64,000 nucleotides of DNA, taken from contig OX155963.1 in assembly GCA_944548615.1 (NCBI GenBank), forward strand, positions 31,523,985-31,587,984, read 5' to 3'. Shown here piece by piece: positions 47,056 through 57,408 of this stretch (its first letter is position 1; each line of letters opens with the position of its first letter). This stretch comes from Micropterix aruncella (taxonomy: Eukaryota > Arthropoda > Insecta > Lepidoptera > Micropterigidae). Position numbers and translations under genes: made by a program. The notes beneath the pieces were generated by a model, which searched no databases, was not told the origin of the DNA, and worked only from the letters and a program-made list of their open reading frames with translations.

Positions 47056-50000
47056 TTTAGTGGTTTCAAGGCGGCAGGTGAGGGTGGAGAACCCACCCAC
47101 CGCCCGGGCAGTTATAACGACGGTGGTCGTCTTATCTGCCCGGGATGTCATGCAACGACACCCCGCGCGTACCAGAAGGGTATACGCGCGGGGGGTAAAG
47201 AAAGGTAGCCACCCCCCGTACCACCCCGAGAACCCATTTATTCAGTTTTAAGAAAAAAAACAAGCATACAAGCGAACAATTGCATACAAGCGAAATTAAC
47301 AATTGAAAATTTTAACATTGAAATGCATGCAATCACAGAATAAAAATAGAAGTAAAAATAATAATTTTAAAAAAAAACACTATAAAGAAACACAAATAAT
47401 AATAATTGAAGATAAAAGAAGACAGGCAACCAAACACAGACAGGATGTCGAGGGGACTTAGTGGCTGGTGAGGGGTATGTAGACGTATGGGTCATGGGGC
47501 GGTCTCGTGGGGGACGGCCTAACCAAGGTCCTCAGGCGGTTTGGGGGACGGCACATAGACGGGCACTTCGGGCTGGAAGTGGCCCCCGCATCACGCCACT
47601 GGTGTCGGGGGGGACCCCAAAACTGGGGTTCCCGGAAGCCTCAACTCCTCCCAAAGGAAAACCCACTTCTCCACGAAGCATCGGAACGCGCCGAAACACC
47701 GCCCACACTCGACCAGATCCGCATACCATATCGGTAGGCGCTTGACGCATGCGCCGACCTCACGCACCAATTCATCCCGTGCGGTCGAGAGCTTTGGGCA
47801 TATCCAAATGACGTGTTCTGCCGTTTGAAGTCCATGCCCACATACGCACCAGGGGTCACGGGAGAGTCCAAAGTCAGACAGCTTGGCTTTGAACTCTCCA
47901 TGGCCCCCGACCAGCTGGGTGGTATGGTGATCAAACCGCAGAAAACAGGCATTTTTCATTCTCGCCTCTACCGACGGAAAGAAGCAGTGGGTGAGGCGGC
48001 CCGTGCCGCCAGCGTCCCACCTCTCCTGCCAAACACGAAGGGATTCCGCACGAATCAGGCGAGCAAACTCCCCAGCTCGATACCCCGCCGGGTCAACCGA
48101 GAGGCCATGAAAGACCACTGGTCCTCCCCGACGATACCGCGCCAACGCTGCACGCTCTAAAACCTCCAAATCGATGGGCAGGACGCCCGCAATGACAGGT
48201 AGCGCGAGAGTGGACGTCGTCCTGTACGCCCCGGTCATAGCCACGAGAGGGATGCGCTGCCCACGCAGAAGAGCCACTCGGATTGCCTCCGGGATGTGGT
48301 GCTCCGTCCACGCACGTGCAGCGTACGTCACACGTGGTACGAAGACACCTTTGTAAATCGTCCTTACCGCCGGGAAACGAATTCCCCAGTCGGCTCGGCT
48401 CGCTCTACGGAGAGCAAAGAAGAGGGACCGGGATTTCTCGGCTACAATTTTCGCGTGCGTAAGGAAGGAAAAGGACGCCGTTAGCGCGATCCCCAGGTAC
48501 CGGACAGACTCCGGAAAGGATACTGGGCGTCCGCACAATCTGATGACCGGGTTACGTTTGAGGCGCCCCTTCAGGAGAAGCGCTTGAGTTTTAGCCGGTG
48601 ACAAGGTCAGTCTGTTACGCTGGCCCCACCCGAGGATGAGGTCCAACGACGCAGCTTCTCTCGACCTCAGCGCGACTCCTGCCACCTACCAGTAGGAGAG
48701 CGTCGTCAGAGTATGCACTGACGGCGCATCCCGCCGGATATGGTAGTCCCAGAAAATCGTCGAAAAGGATGTTCCACAAGGTGGGACCGAGCACCGATCC
48801 CTGCGGACACCCCATCGAGGGGGTTTTCCTTACGCTGGTCGGGTCGTACCTCAGGATAACCGACCTATCAGTGAAATAGCTCCTGACAGTTTTCAGGAGG
48901 TTGTTTGGGCATTGACGGGTTCGAAGCTTGCACAGGATCATCGGCCACCACGCGTTATCGAAAGCACCGGAGATATCGAGAAAGACTCCAACAACGTAGG
49001 GGCCCTCGTAGTCACGGACCCAGTCCTTAGCAAAAAGGATGGCATCCTCCGTGCTCTTCCCCCGGGTAAATCCAAACTGCCGCTCGTTCTGAGGAGACAG
49101 CGTCTCCTCCAGCCGATCACGCACAAGCGCTTCAAGCACCTTGCCCAGAATGGGAAGGAGCGTGATGGGCCTGTACGCCCTCGGATCCGATCGGGGCTTG
49201 TCGTTACCCTTGGGAATCACCCGCAGGAGACCCGCCTTCCAGCAGGTGGGAAAGTGGCCCTCATTGATGCATTTCTGCATCAGTACAGTCACCTCCCACC
49301 TGGCAAATTCCCAGACCCGTCTGACGATCACGGCCGTAAGGTTGTCTATCCCAGGCGCCTTCTTAAGCGACAGCGATCCGATTACCCGGCCAACCTCGTC
49401 CGCAGTCACCTCGGATGAGTTCACGACGCGCGAGTCTAAGGCGGCAAGCCGCCGTAGTTGTGCATGGTGGGGGTCGTCATTAATAGTTGGGTCCGATGGG
49501 CACAAGGAATTGAGGAGAGTCTCCAAGGTGCCTATAGTATCCAGGGGGGCGGAAACACCTTCAACAATACTGGATAGGTATTCTCCACCCTTCTTGGCGT
49601 CCTTGTCTACCGCAGTCCTCATGTCCCATGGGTTTTCGTTCCCAACGTCTGAGACCCACGTTCTCCAGGAGTCCATCTTAGCACGCCTAATAGCGGCATG
49701 GTAGACGCTTCGGGCGGAACGGAGATTGCCACGCAATTCCTCTTCATGCTCGGGGGGGAGAGAGCCTCTGCGGCCATCACTCATTCGGCGGTAGGCCTGC
49801 CTGAACACCTTCCGGAGGTCTGAGAGATCGGAAGCCCACCACGGGGCCGCGAAGCCACCGCGGGGTTTCTTTCGACCCAGAACCGACTCACAGGCCGAGG
49901 AGATGGCTTCGTTGAGGGAGACACTGAGTTCCTCGGCCGAGCTGCTGTGTGGAGGAGGGAAGCTGGCAAGCCCCGTAGACAGAGACTCTCCGAAATAACT
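47056..50000 (-). mobile_element. R1-clade non-LTR retrotransposon, 5'-truncated, inside W665
   Basis: The 2,945-bp insert is bounded by CACTCTGACTAACAG on both sides (47041-47055 and 50001-50015), a 15-bp duplication close to the 14 bp known for R1. The empty site is seen in the intact W665 copy at 19493-19507. The element runs right to left: RT coding, then a ~535-bp 3' UTR, ending AAACCACTAAA with no long tail. ORF1 and the endonuclease are missing. Base composition is far more GC-rich than the surroundings. Confidence 0.85.
47591..50000 (-). pseudogene. R1-clade ORF2: reverse transcriptase and zinc knuckle, one frameshift
   Basis: Two minus-strand frames join near 48655. The first (50000 to ~48650) starts in the linker after the missing endonuclease (SYFGESLSTG, WWASDLSDLRKVFRQAYRR), then gives SSEVTADEVGRVIGSLSLKK, YRPITLLPILGKVLEALVRD, FGFTRGKSTEDAI, FLDISGAFDNAWWP (palm A aspartate), MGCPQGSVLGPTLWN and YSDDALLLV (catalytic DD). 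The second (to 47591) resumes at REAASLDLILGWGQRNRLTL and includes KTQALLLKG, RYLGI, and the C-terminal CVCGHGLQTAEHVIWIC, a CxC-x8-H-x4-C knuckle seen in R1-group proteins. All RT motifs are intact; the single frameshift and 5' truncation disable it. It would copy element RNA at a nicked target. Confidence 0.85.
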
Positions 50001-50463
50001 CACTCTGACTAACAGTCGGGGGAGTCTGGAAGCAGTACTGTTTCGTATAGAGCGGGGGTGGTTGCGGACCTTACGGCGACTGCTCTTGAAATGACCATCG
50101 GCTACCCGATCCTGGGTGAACAGCCGGGCAAAGGACGCTGTGGTCCGCGATAGATTCGGTAAACACCGTTTCACCGCTTCGTAAGGGAGAGGACCGCGCA
50201 AGCGACCTCGAACTCGTAACCAATCGAGAGACTGGAGTAATCTGGTCACAACTGGAAGTAAGGTCCTAAGTGTAAGCCCGCTGGGTTACACTCCTGGCTA
50301 TCTCGCGTTTAAGGCGTTGGCCTCTTACGGGTTTGTGGCGGAGCTTGACGGTGGACTGTTTTGTCCAAGTCTTCTGCGCTCACTCCAGGGAGATAGAACG
50401 ACTAATCGTTAAAACTTCCTGAGGTGACGGGCTCGCCCGCTGTAGTCGACAACCCTAGTTGTA
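50001..50463 (+). repeat. W665 copy, 3' part, after the R1-clade insertion
   Basis: From the repeated CACTCTGACTAACAG through GGGGGAGTCTGGAAGCAG, GCGATAGATTCGGTAAACAC, CGCGTTTAAGGCGTTGG to GCTGTAGTCGACAACCC, the same as 19493-19945 with few changes. Confidence 0.75.
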
Positions 50464-50473
50464 TGATAAGTAT

Positions 50474-51179
50474 ATTTCTATAAGTCATATGTTTTCATTC
50501 AAATTCAAGGGTCAAGATGTCATACTGCGTTGCATACGTTTCGTACGTGGGCTCAGTCTGTCCTCATCTTAATCCTCCACTGACTCGAGGTGCAATTTAA
50601 ATGTTTGCCCTGGGTGATATTTTCCATTGGTACGCCGCTGACTCCTTACCATAAAAGGAGTACCGACCGATACCATAAAACATATTTTTATGGTATCGGT
50701 CGACCTGAAAAGAGTGGATGCTCTAAGGACAAATCTTTTGTTAGCTTTCGAAATAGCATTTTCAATGTGCTCCGCAAATTTGCGAAATTCTATCTAGAAT
50801 AAATTCTAAAGAATTTATTATATAGGGTATTAATTTGCTCAATACCGTACTATGTTTCAGCAGAGAGCATTTTACTATGAAAAGCAACATGTAATTCCAA
50901 ACATTGATTACTCTTCTCTTATATTAAATAGTCTAATAGATGGCGTTCTAAACACGCGGTTACGGTATACTATCTAAAAATAAAATAATAATATAATAAC
51001 AAACGAATTTTAAAATCATAAACAGCTCTATTTTTTTTCTCTTTATTTGAAAAAAAACAGATTTACATCAGTCTTACGTTCGATAATATTAAATTAAGTT
51101 ATTTGATGTAAATATAGAAACGTTTTCTACTTATTATTAATTTACCTACATTGTTATACTCTTCTAATACCTTAAATAT
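50474..51179. other. AT-rich spacer with a perfect 16-bp hairpin
   Basis: GACCGATACCATAAAA (50665-50680) and TTTTATGGTATCGGTC (50686-50701) are exact complements around a 5-nt loop. AATAGTCTAATAGATGGCG near 50928 resembles the start of the 55288 repeat. No gene. Confidence 0.5.
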
Positions 51180-51735
51180 TTAATTTTAATTTCAGTTTGG
51201 TTTTATTTAGTCCGTTATTTATGCAAAGGCGAGTTGCTTGAATTGTGATTTACCTATAAGCATACCATCACAGCAAGTTACAATTTTCACATATCAGTGC
51301 ATTATACGGGGCACCGGCGAGAATAGTGCGTTATTGATTGAACAATGCGGCGGGCGGAAGACATCACAACGACGAGTTCTGTGGGTCGACGGAACTTTCA
51401 GCGGGAAACAATTGAGCAGACCAGGGCAGCCGAGCTTATTGGTAAAGAGTGAATTAATGAGGAGAAGATCTATAAGAGTACGCGTCGTCTTCAGAGATTG
51501 ACATTCAAAAAAGTGAGTTTGAGCGTTGTAATCGGCGAATTCTATTTCGTGAACGAATTTAAAACGCATCCACTGTAGGACCGTTTTCTGAACTCTTTCA
51601 ATGTCTGAAACATATTGTTCATAACATGGATTCCATAAGATAATATTGTTTACATAAAGATGTATTTTTAATAGGGTATACAGTTTCCAATATATAATAA
51701 TTCCTATAATAATTCCAATATATAATAATTCCAAT
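51180..51735 (-). pseudogene. 5'-truncated LINE, ORF2 C-terminal portion
   Basis: The minus-strand frame reads IILWNPCYEQYVSDIERVQK, TVLQWMRFKF, then LGCPGLLNCFPLKVPSTHRT, RRCDVFRPPHCSINNALFSP and VPRIMHRY. This matches the SIVWSP...IERVQ...FLR and later L...I.F.VP.R..R....F..P.CRTN....SP..R.MR pattern of Jockey-like ORF2 ends. The first 20 residues are AT-rich simple sequence. Confidence 0.65.
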
Positions 51736-51749
51736 ATATAATATGTTCA

Positions 51750-51920
51750 AATATACTTATAGATGGCATTCTAATTTCTGTGATGTAATCAGCCCATATA
51801 GAAATGCGATAAATGGTATTATTAATTGAATGTTATTGTTTGTTATCAGTGATTAAACAATAGTTTTATAATGAATCAGTCCTTTAAAAAAACCCATTCA
51901 TTATCAATGTTATTATAGGT
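51750..51920 (+). repeat. Small MITE-like repeat, copy
   Basis: ATAGATGGCATTCTAAT, GTGATGTAATCAGCCCATAT, AAATGCGATAA and AATCAGTCCTTTA match 55288-55440 and, inverted, 18215-18335. Confidence 0.5.
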
Positions 51921-52059
51921 CATCATTTTTTTTTTTAAATTATTTATATAAGTAATGCAAATATTAAAAAAGTAAACAATTTCAGCTTAGGAATACTTTC
52001 AAAATTGAATCAAAAGCAGAAAAAAGAATACAATGCATAGTCTAGTGGCAACGTCACCT

Positions 52060-52805
52060 AACTAGGCCACGACCTGTTCTAAGGTAAACATTATTTTTTT
52101 AATGTGCTTGCACAAATACCGTGTTTATAAGAGTGGCATATATTCCATGTATGCACAAAAATGGAATTGCAAAACAATATAAAAATGACTAAATACTTCA
52201 TTAAATTAAATAATTAAATTAAAGTTAGAAGTGGAAAATTAAAATGACAGCAAATAAATTGAAATCAGAAAAAAACAAAAAAAACAAAACAATTTAAAAT
52301 AGTAAAAATTAGAATAAGAATTTAAACAAAATAGTCCTGCATTTTACTTATTAAATAACTAAGATAAAATAGTGTTAAAACTAAAACAAATTATCTCTTA
52401 ATATACGTTAAAACAAAAGAATAATAATAATAATAAATAAAATAATAATAATAAAATAATAATACAGTCAAATTCAAAATATTCAAATGTCCGGGTTAGA
52501 TTATAATGTCCAGTATTTTTAAAATTCCTTGTCTTCCCTCTTTTACAAGCCAGTTTCTAAGCAGCCTTTTAAAGTAGGTCTTATTTTGTGCTGATTTTAT
52601 GTCGCCAGGAAGAGCATTGTAAAACCTTGGGGCAATGAATGTATAGGTTCGCTGACCAAAAGTAGTATACCTTCTGGGTACTATCATATTATTATCTTCG
52701 GAAAACCTCGTTGATAGGGTATTTTGAGAAAAAATATTTATCTGATTGAACTTAATATATGATAGTGATGTTTTTAAATATAGTTGCCTAATATCTAACA
52801 CATTA
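52060..52805 (-). pseudogene. LINE-B: ORF2 C-terminus and 3' UTR
   Basis: The minus-strand frame (52801-52496) reads LDIRQLYLKTSLSYIKFNQI, then VPRRYTTFGQRTYTFIAPRF, YNALPGDIKSAQ and YFKRLLRNWLVKEGRQGILK. It is a relative of LINE-A with the FGQR...FIAPRFYN motif and an intact YNALP. The UTR is A-rich and the 3' end is near AACTAGGCCACGACCTGTTC (inverse). Confidence 0.7.
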
Positions 52806-53279
52806 TATTGTCATCTAACACATTATATACATGCCTAATATCTAACACAAATAAATTGGTATTAGTTTCGCCGGACAATGCTATCAATGCCTTCTGCGTA
52901 TCACCGTCGCAGAAGGGTGAACAAAACCTATTATGGCGTTGAGCAATATAATCTGTAGAATCAATGAAAATATGAACCGATATACATATTATATTTATGG
53001 GCACAACGCGGTTTCACGGACGTAAACTATTAAATTTCCCATATCTCATGTACGTACTATACATTGTATTGTATATTCCTCGCAATATGCAACAGTAACC
53101 GTCGACTGTATAATCGAGGATAAAACATAAATTACATATCCGACTGTAAATTGTTCAGATTTCGATGGATTGGTCATCTTGCAAATGTGTCGAAACGTAT
53201 TTGGGTCATTTTGGTTTTGGTAAAATTACTATTGATATTTATGAAATGACTTGGTTTTTATATTAATGAATAATTTGTT
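52806..53279. other. Unassigned segment
   Basis: No gene recognised. A short direct repeat (CTAACACATTATAT and CTAATATCTAACACA) lies at 52795-52850. Confidence 0.3.
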
Positions 53280-53425
53280 TATTATTTTTATTAAATCGAA
53301 AACTATCGAGGTTGTTTGACTTTATAAATAAGATACAAACGAATTTACCTCGTAAAGTTTGTAGCACCCGATGTTTCGGCGATGTTGCAACCGCCATTGT
53401 CCAGGATAGACTGGAAGAGGCGTCG
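53280..53425. repeat. Penelope-type terminal repeat, diverged copy
   Basis: ACTATCGAGGTTGTTTGACT, TTATAAATAAGATACAAACG, then TAGCACCCGATGTTTCGGCG and TTGCAACCGCCATTGTCC, parallel to the left arm at 56895-56977 and extending further left. Confidence 0.5.
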
Positions 53426-53609
53426 TAGCAGTGCCGCTCGAGTGGACACATTAACCCGTCGGTCGCCGACAGGGCCTATAGGCACTTTGCGTCCTTTGAC
53501 AGATCCGCGCGTAACCGTTTCGGCTGGCTCCCATATATGGTGTATTATATAAATATATAATATACATGACTAACAAGATTAATTACTAGGTAACAAGAGC
53601 AAAAACACA

Positions 53610-54195
53610 TTTTTTAAAGAAAATTTTATTAAAATGCTCTGTCCCGAGACAATCCTGGGTGCAGTAGCCATGACATAGTGGAACTTAGAATGGGCTTTCA
53701 TAATTGAATGCTTTACAGTATTTCGTGTATGTGCTGTTGACCTTTGAGGAGTCCCTTCGCTGGAAGCCAATCCTGGCTGCAGCATATCTGTCGCGGTGAA
53801 ACTTAGAACGGGCTCTCATAATTGAATGCGTAAATAAAATTTCATTTCTGTGCTGTTGACTGTTGGGATGTCCCCTCATCGGGAACCAACCCTGGATGTA
53901 GCAGCTATGTAACGGTAAAATTTAGAACGGGATATCATAATTGAATCCGTATATAAAATATGTGACTGTGCTGTTGACTGTGGAATAGTATCCTCGTTGG
54001 AAGCTGATCCTGGGTGTATAATCAGGTCATGCTCACCATAAAAATGCATCGTCATCGTAACTGAACCAACATGTAAAATGTCAACTTTATAGGATAAGAG
54101 AAAGTGGTTCTAATTCAGCTTGTGAAATTTGACCTAAACAAACTAACATTGCAAGGTAAATAAAAGCTTGTTTTTAAACACCTAGCATCGTCCTA
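53610..54195 (+). repeat. 118-bp tandem repeat element, ~3.5 units
   Basis: GCTGTTGAC recurs at about 53731, 53851 and 53968, and CATAATTGAATGC-like blocks at 53698, 53817 and 53935, a period near 118 bp. Units are ~80% alike, so older than the 624-bp array. The left edge has TTTTATTAAAATGCTCTGTC, the right edge GCTTGTTTTTAAACACC. Single units occur inverted at 14735, 36394, 37138 and 37985. Apparent short frames are not genes. Confidence 0.65.
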
Positions 54196-54214
54196 GATGC
54201 TAGGTGTTATGGGA
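54176..54214. other. Perfect hairpin at the edge of the 118-bp element
   Basis: ACACCTAGCATC and GATGCTAGGTGT pair exactly around a 6-nt loop. The stem overlaps the terminal AAACACC of the element. Confidence 0.6.
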
Positions 54215-55287
54215 ACCAAGTTTTTTCGCAAACACATGAATTTGGCGCGTCCTTAAATTTCCACCAGGTCAGGTAACCCCCTAGACTCAGGGCTGATATG
54301 GGGGGAGGGGGGAGGGAACATATCAGGCTGTTATCCTTATAAAGTTCATTACTATGATTCAGCAAAATATCGATTGTTTTAATCTAATTGAATAATAAAT
54401 AATATATGCTGACACTCGTATCTGTATGTCCTTACATATCGTGTGAATAATTATAGATATTGAATTAATACTTACTTATATTACAATGTGAACTCTGTAT
54501 AATACGTGAACTCAATATAATACGTGAACTCTGAACTACTTTTCCAATCAGTATAATTAGATACATTTATATTTATTTAGTATAATTGGTACACGAACAC
54601 TACTGTAATACATTGATTATAACTAATATTTTTACATAAATACTAATCAGAGTATAATATCTTATGCGTACTCCACATGCTTAATTAATAATTGCGTATG
54701 TGGCATTTATCTCAAGATTCACAAAAGGAGTATTAGTATGAAAATTATAATCAATAAAACTTATCAAAATAAAAAAAATAAGAATAAGTTTACAGTAAAT
54801 TCTGAAAAACTATTAAAGAGAAAAAAAATAATTTGATACCAAATATTGTCTGAAATAAAATGATAAAAACATACGGTAAATTATCAATTTGTATCATAAT
54901 ATGCTATCCATAATTCGGACTATAATAGACTTAACTTCTAATGATCCCAGGTTAAAAAAACAATATTATCGGTTACAGTGTTGTATAACCGGCATGAACG
55001 TGAGATAGGATTGTGGAAAGATTGATATGTCTACGAAGTGGGAAGGTGAAATGTTAGGTGCTGTCGTCTGGATGGTACGTTGAAATTTAACTCTTTTTGA
55101 AATCTAACGGAGTTTGTGCAGAAACATTAGGCTTCCGCACTCTCTCCTCTTTCTAAGAGTAAAATAAATCTTTAAAATAAAATAAATCTTTAAATAATTT
55201 AAACGCTCAATAACATAATAAAAACGTGAATTTTAAATTATAGCTTTTATTATATTAATATTTTAATTCATAATAATTATGAGTTTT
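54215..55287. other. AT-rich spacer
   Basis: No gene recognised. A G-rich tract (GGGGGGAGGGGGGAGGG) lies at 54300-54316, and ACGTGAACTC is locally repeated near 54505-54530. Confidence 0.35.
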
Positions 55288-55440
55288 AATGTTGAAATAG
55301 TCTAATAGATGGCATCGTAATCTCTCCGTATTATTTATGTGATGTAATGAACCTATATAAAAATGCGATAATTAATGCTATTATTGATTCACTGGTTAAA
55401 TAATGTTTTTTTATGTAATCAATCAGTCCTTTATAAAATA
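55288..55440 (+). repeat. Small MITE-like repeat, copy
   Basis: AAATAGTCTAATAGATGGCA, GTGATGTAATGAACC, TATAAAAATGCGATAA and AATCAGTCCTTTATAAAA. Confidence 0.5.
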
Positions 55441-56321
55441 ACACACATGGACGATTTGTCTATCCTCCTGTCCTTTATAAAATGGCATTTTCATTTTTGT
55501 AACCGTATCACTTACGCGGTTGGTCTGAATCATGTTTATGAAGTGATCTGTATGCGAATCAGACAATGCGTTACTCCATCCGATGCCACATTTGTACCAC
55601 TTTGAACGGCTGTTTGATAGCACCATGTATCACACAAGGTCTGGCCTTTATTGCTGGCCATAACCAAATCCAACAGCCAGCAGTATTTTAAAATGATTCA
55701 ACTGCCGGCAGTTCAAAATAGAATCCCAAACATTGGTAAAAGTATGTATAAAATTAATTTAATTTTTAATTTATTTAATTTAAAGAAATTCACAAATATT
55801 GCAATTTACAAATATAACATTAAATAAAATATTATATAACTAAACCACTTAATTCACATCAATAAATTAAAGTAAATTATTAAACGATGCCTCAGAGGGA
55901 CAGATCCGATGTCGTCCAACTAAGCAGAGCATGTGCTTAGGCTAATCCATAAGCATACAGTTGTTAAATACGTAAATAAATACATGTGAAGACGTTAAAC
56001 ATGTGAATACGTTTAAAAAATTGGTTGGTTCCCCCCCACCCCTCCCGCGCCAACTCACTCCCTCCTCCTCCCCGCTGATAGTGATTGTGTCAAGTGTTTA
56101 TGATCGCAAATGTAGTGCAATTGTAGTATTTTCGTGGTATTAAAATGGCTATTTTCCAATATGATGTAGTATTTTCTTAAATACGGCGAATTTAAAACTT
56201 ATTTGTGTCGCTTGTATAGGAGATATTCTAACGGAAATTCACAATGTGGTTTCGGCCCAACCACGCACCGGTGTACCGAATTTCAAGTATGTAAGTCCTA
56301 TATTTTAATATTTAAGTACCC
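55441..56321. other. Unassigned segment with a C-rich tract
   Basis: No gene recognised. 56030-56080 is a pyrimidine-rich tract (CCCCCCCACCCCTCCCGCGC then CTCCCTCCTCCTCCCC), unusual here. Confidence 0.35.
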
Positions 56322-56770
56322 TTGCAACGACCGAATGATACCTGCATGCCAAATTTCAGCTCAATCGTATGAAGCACTTGGGCGCTATTGTGGAGGAGCA
56401 CACACCCACACACATACAGATAAACGTACACACACACACACACATACTCACAGACAGACTTCAATTTGGAAATAATCCTAATCGTCTCAGATGGGTCAAA
56501 ATTAATATTTTCGTGTTCATTTCGATTTTTTTAGCGCTTTCACGATACTTTTCTTTAATATGGGAAAGCAAAAGGCGAAAATCCATTTATAATGGGGATC
56601 AATATTACCATACTCACAGACAGCCTTCAGCCTGGAAATAATTCTAATCGTCTCAAGGGGAGGGGGGTTGGAAAAATGGTCATTTCCTAAGAGAAAAATA
56701 TCCAAAAAAATTGAGACGCAGACATCTTTTTTTTTGCGCGTTCATAATACTTTCGCTTGTCCCGGGAGAT
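56322..56770 (+). repeat. GGAAAGT-family repeat, copy F, with duplicated 3' half
   Basis: GACCGAATGATACCTGCATG, CCAAATTTCAGCTCAATCG, GGGCGCTATTGTGGAGGAGC and an ACACAC tract, then ATCCTAATCGTCTCAGATGG and GCGCTTTCACGATACTTTTC. A second 3' half repeats at 56610-56770 (CAGCCTTCAGCCTGG, GCGCGTTCATAATACTTTCG). Confidence 0.6.
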
Positions 56771-56894
56771 TATTTTTTTTAATGAATGTAATTTGTTTTC
56801 TTATATCATTGTAAAAAATTATTTATTCACAGTATTTAAATATTTGTATTTATTTTTCGTCTATATGTTAAGGGCATTACAATATTACTATTAT

Positions 56895-57072
56895 CATTAT
56901 AAATAGGATAGAAAACTAATTTACTACGTGAAATTTGTAGCACCCGACGTTTCGGTGACGTTGCAGCCGCCGTTGTCTAGGGTAGACTGGACAACGGCGG
57001 CTGCAACGTCACCGAAACGTCGGGTGCTACAAATTTCACGCGGTAAATTCGTTTTCTATCCTATTTATAATG
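56895..57072. repeat. Penelope-type 83-bp palindrome
   Basis: Arms 56895-56977 and 56990-57072 are complementary over 83 bp with about three mismatches and a 12-nt loop. The arm contains GGATAGAAAAC, TGAAATTTGTAGCACCCGAC and GTTTCGGTGACGTTGCAGCC. GTCAAACAACCGCGATAG follows. This is two Penelope-type ends joined head to head. Confidence 0.75.
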
Positions 57073-57405
57073 TCAAACAACCGCGATAGTCTTCGATTTT
57101 ATACTATTATCATATGTACATTAGTCGCTTTATGTATTAATATATTATATAAAATACATATTAAAATAATAACATCATAATATGTCTGATTAGGTGCGGG
57201 AGTAATTTGTGTTGGTTTTCTTTGATAGGAACAACTGTGTCACCATATTTATGTATTAGTTGATGTGGAAATAGATTTATTCGCGGAAAGGATAGCTCGA
57301 CGTGTAAAGATTAAATAGTAAATTTTGCTGGGATCCAAGGATTCAAGGTGTGTGTACATTCTAGGTTGTGCGTTGTCTACACTGGTTGTATGTACATTTT
57401 CTATA
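57073..57405. other. AT-rich spacer
   Basis: No gene recognised; ends at the Harbinger target site TTA. Confidence 0.3.
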
Positions 57406-57408
57406 TTA

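Noticed and set aside
47461..48160. Several plus-strand frames over the retrotransposon 3' half
   Set aside because: Antisense to the ORF2 C-terminal frame, which has clear RT-family motifs.
48912..49704. Plus-strand frames of 168 and 187 codons
   Set aside because: Antisense shadows of the R1-clade reverse transcriptase in GC-rich DNA.
53579..53879. Minus-strand frames with repeated SMRARSKFH-like residues
   Set aside because: Translations of the 118-bp tandem repeat; similarity between them reflects the DNA repeat.
53649..54040. CRISPR-like array
   Set aside because: Repeats are contiguous diverged 118-bp units with no spacers, in a eukaryotic genome.
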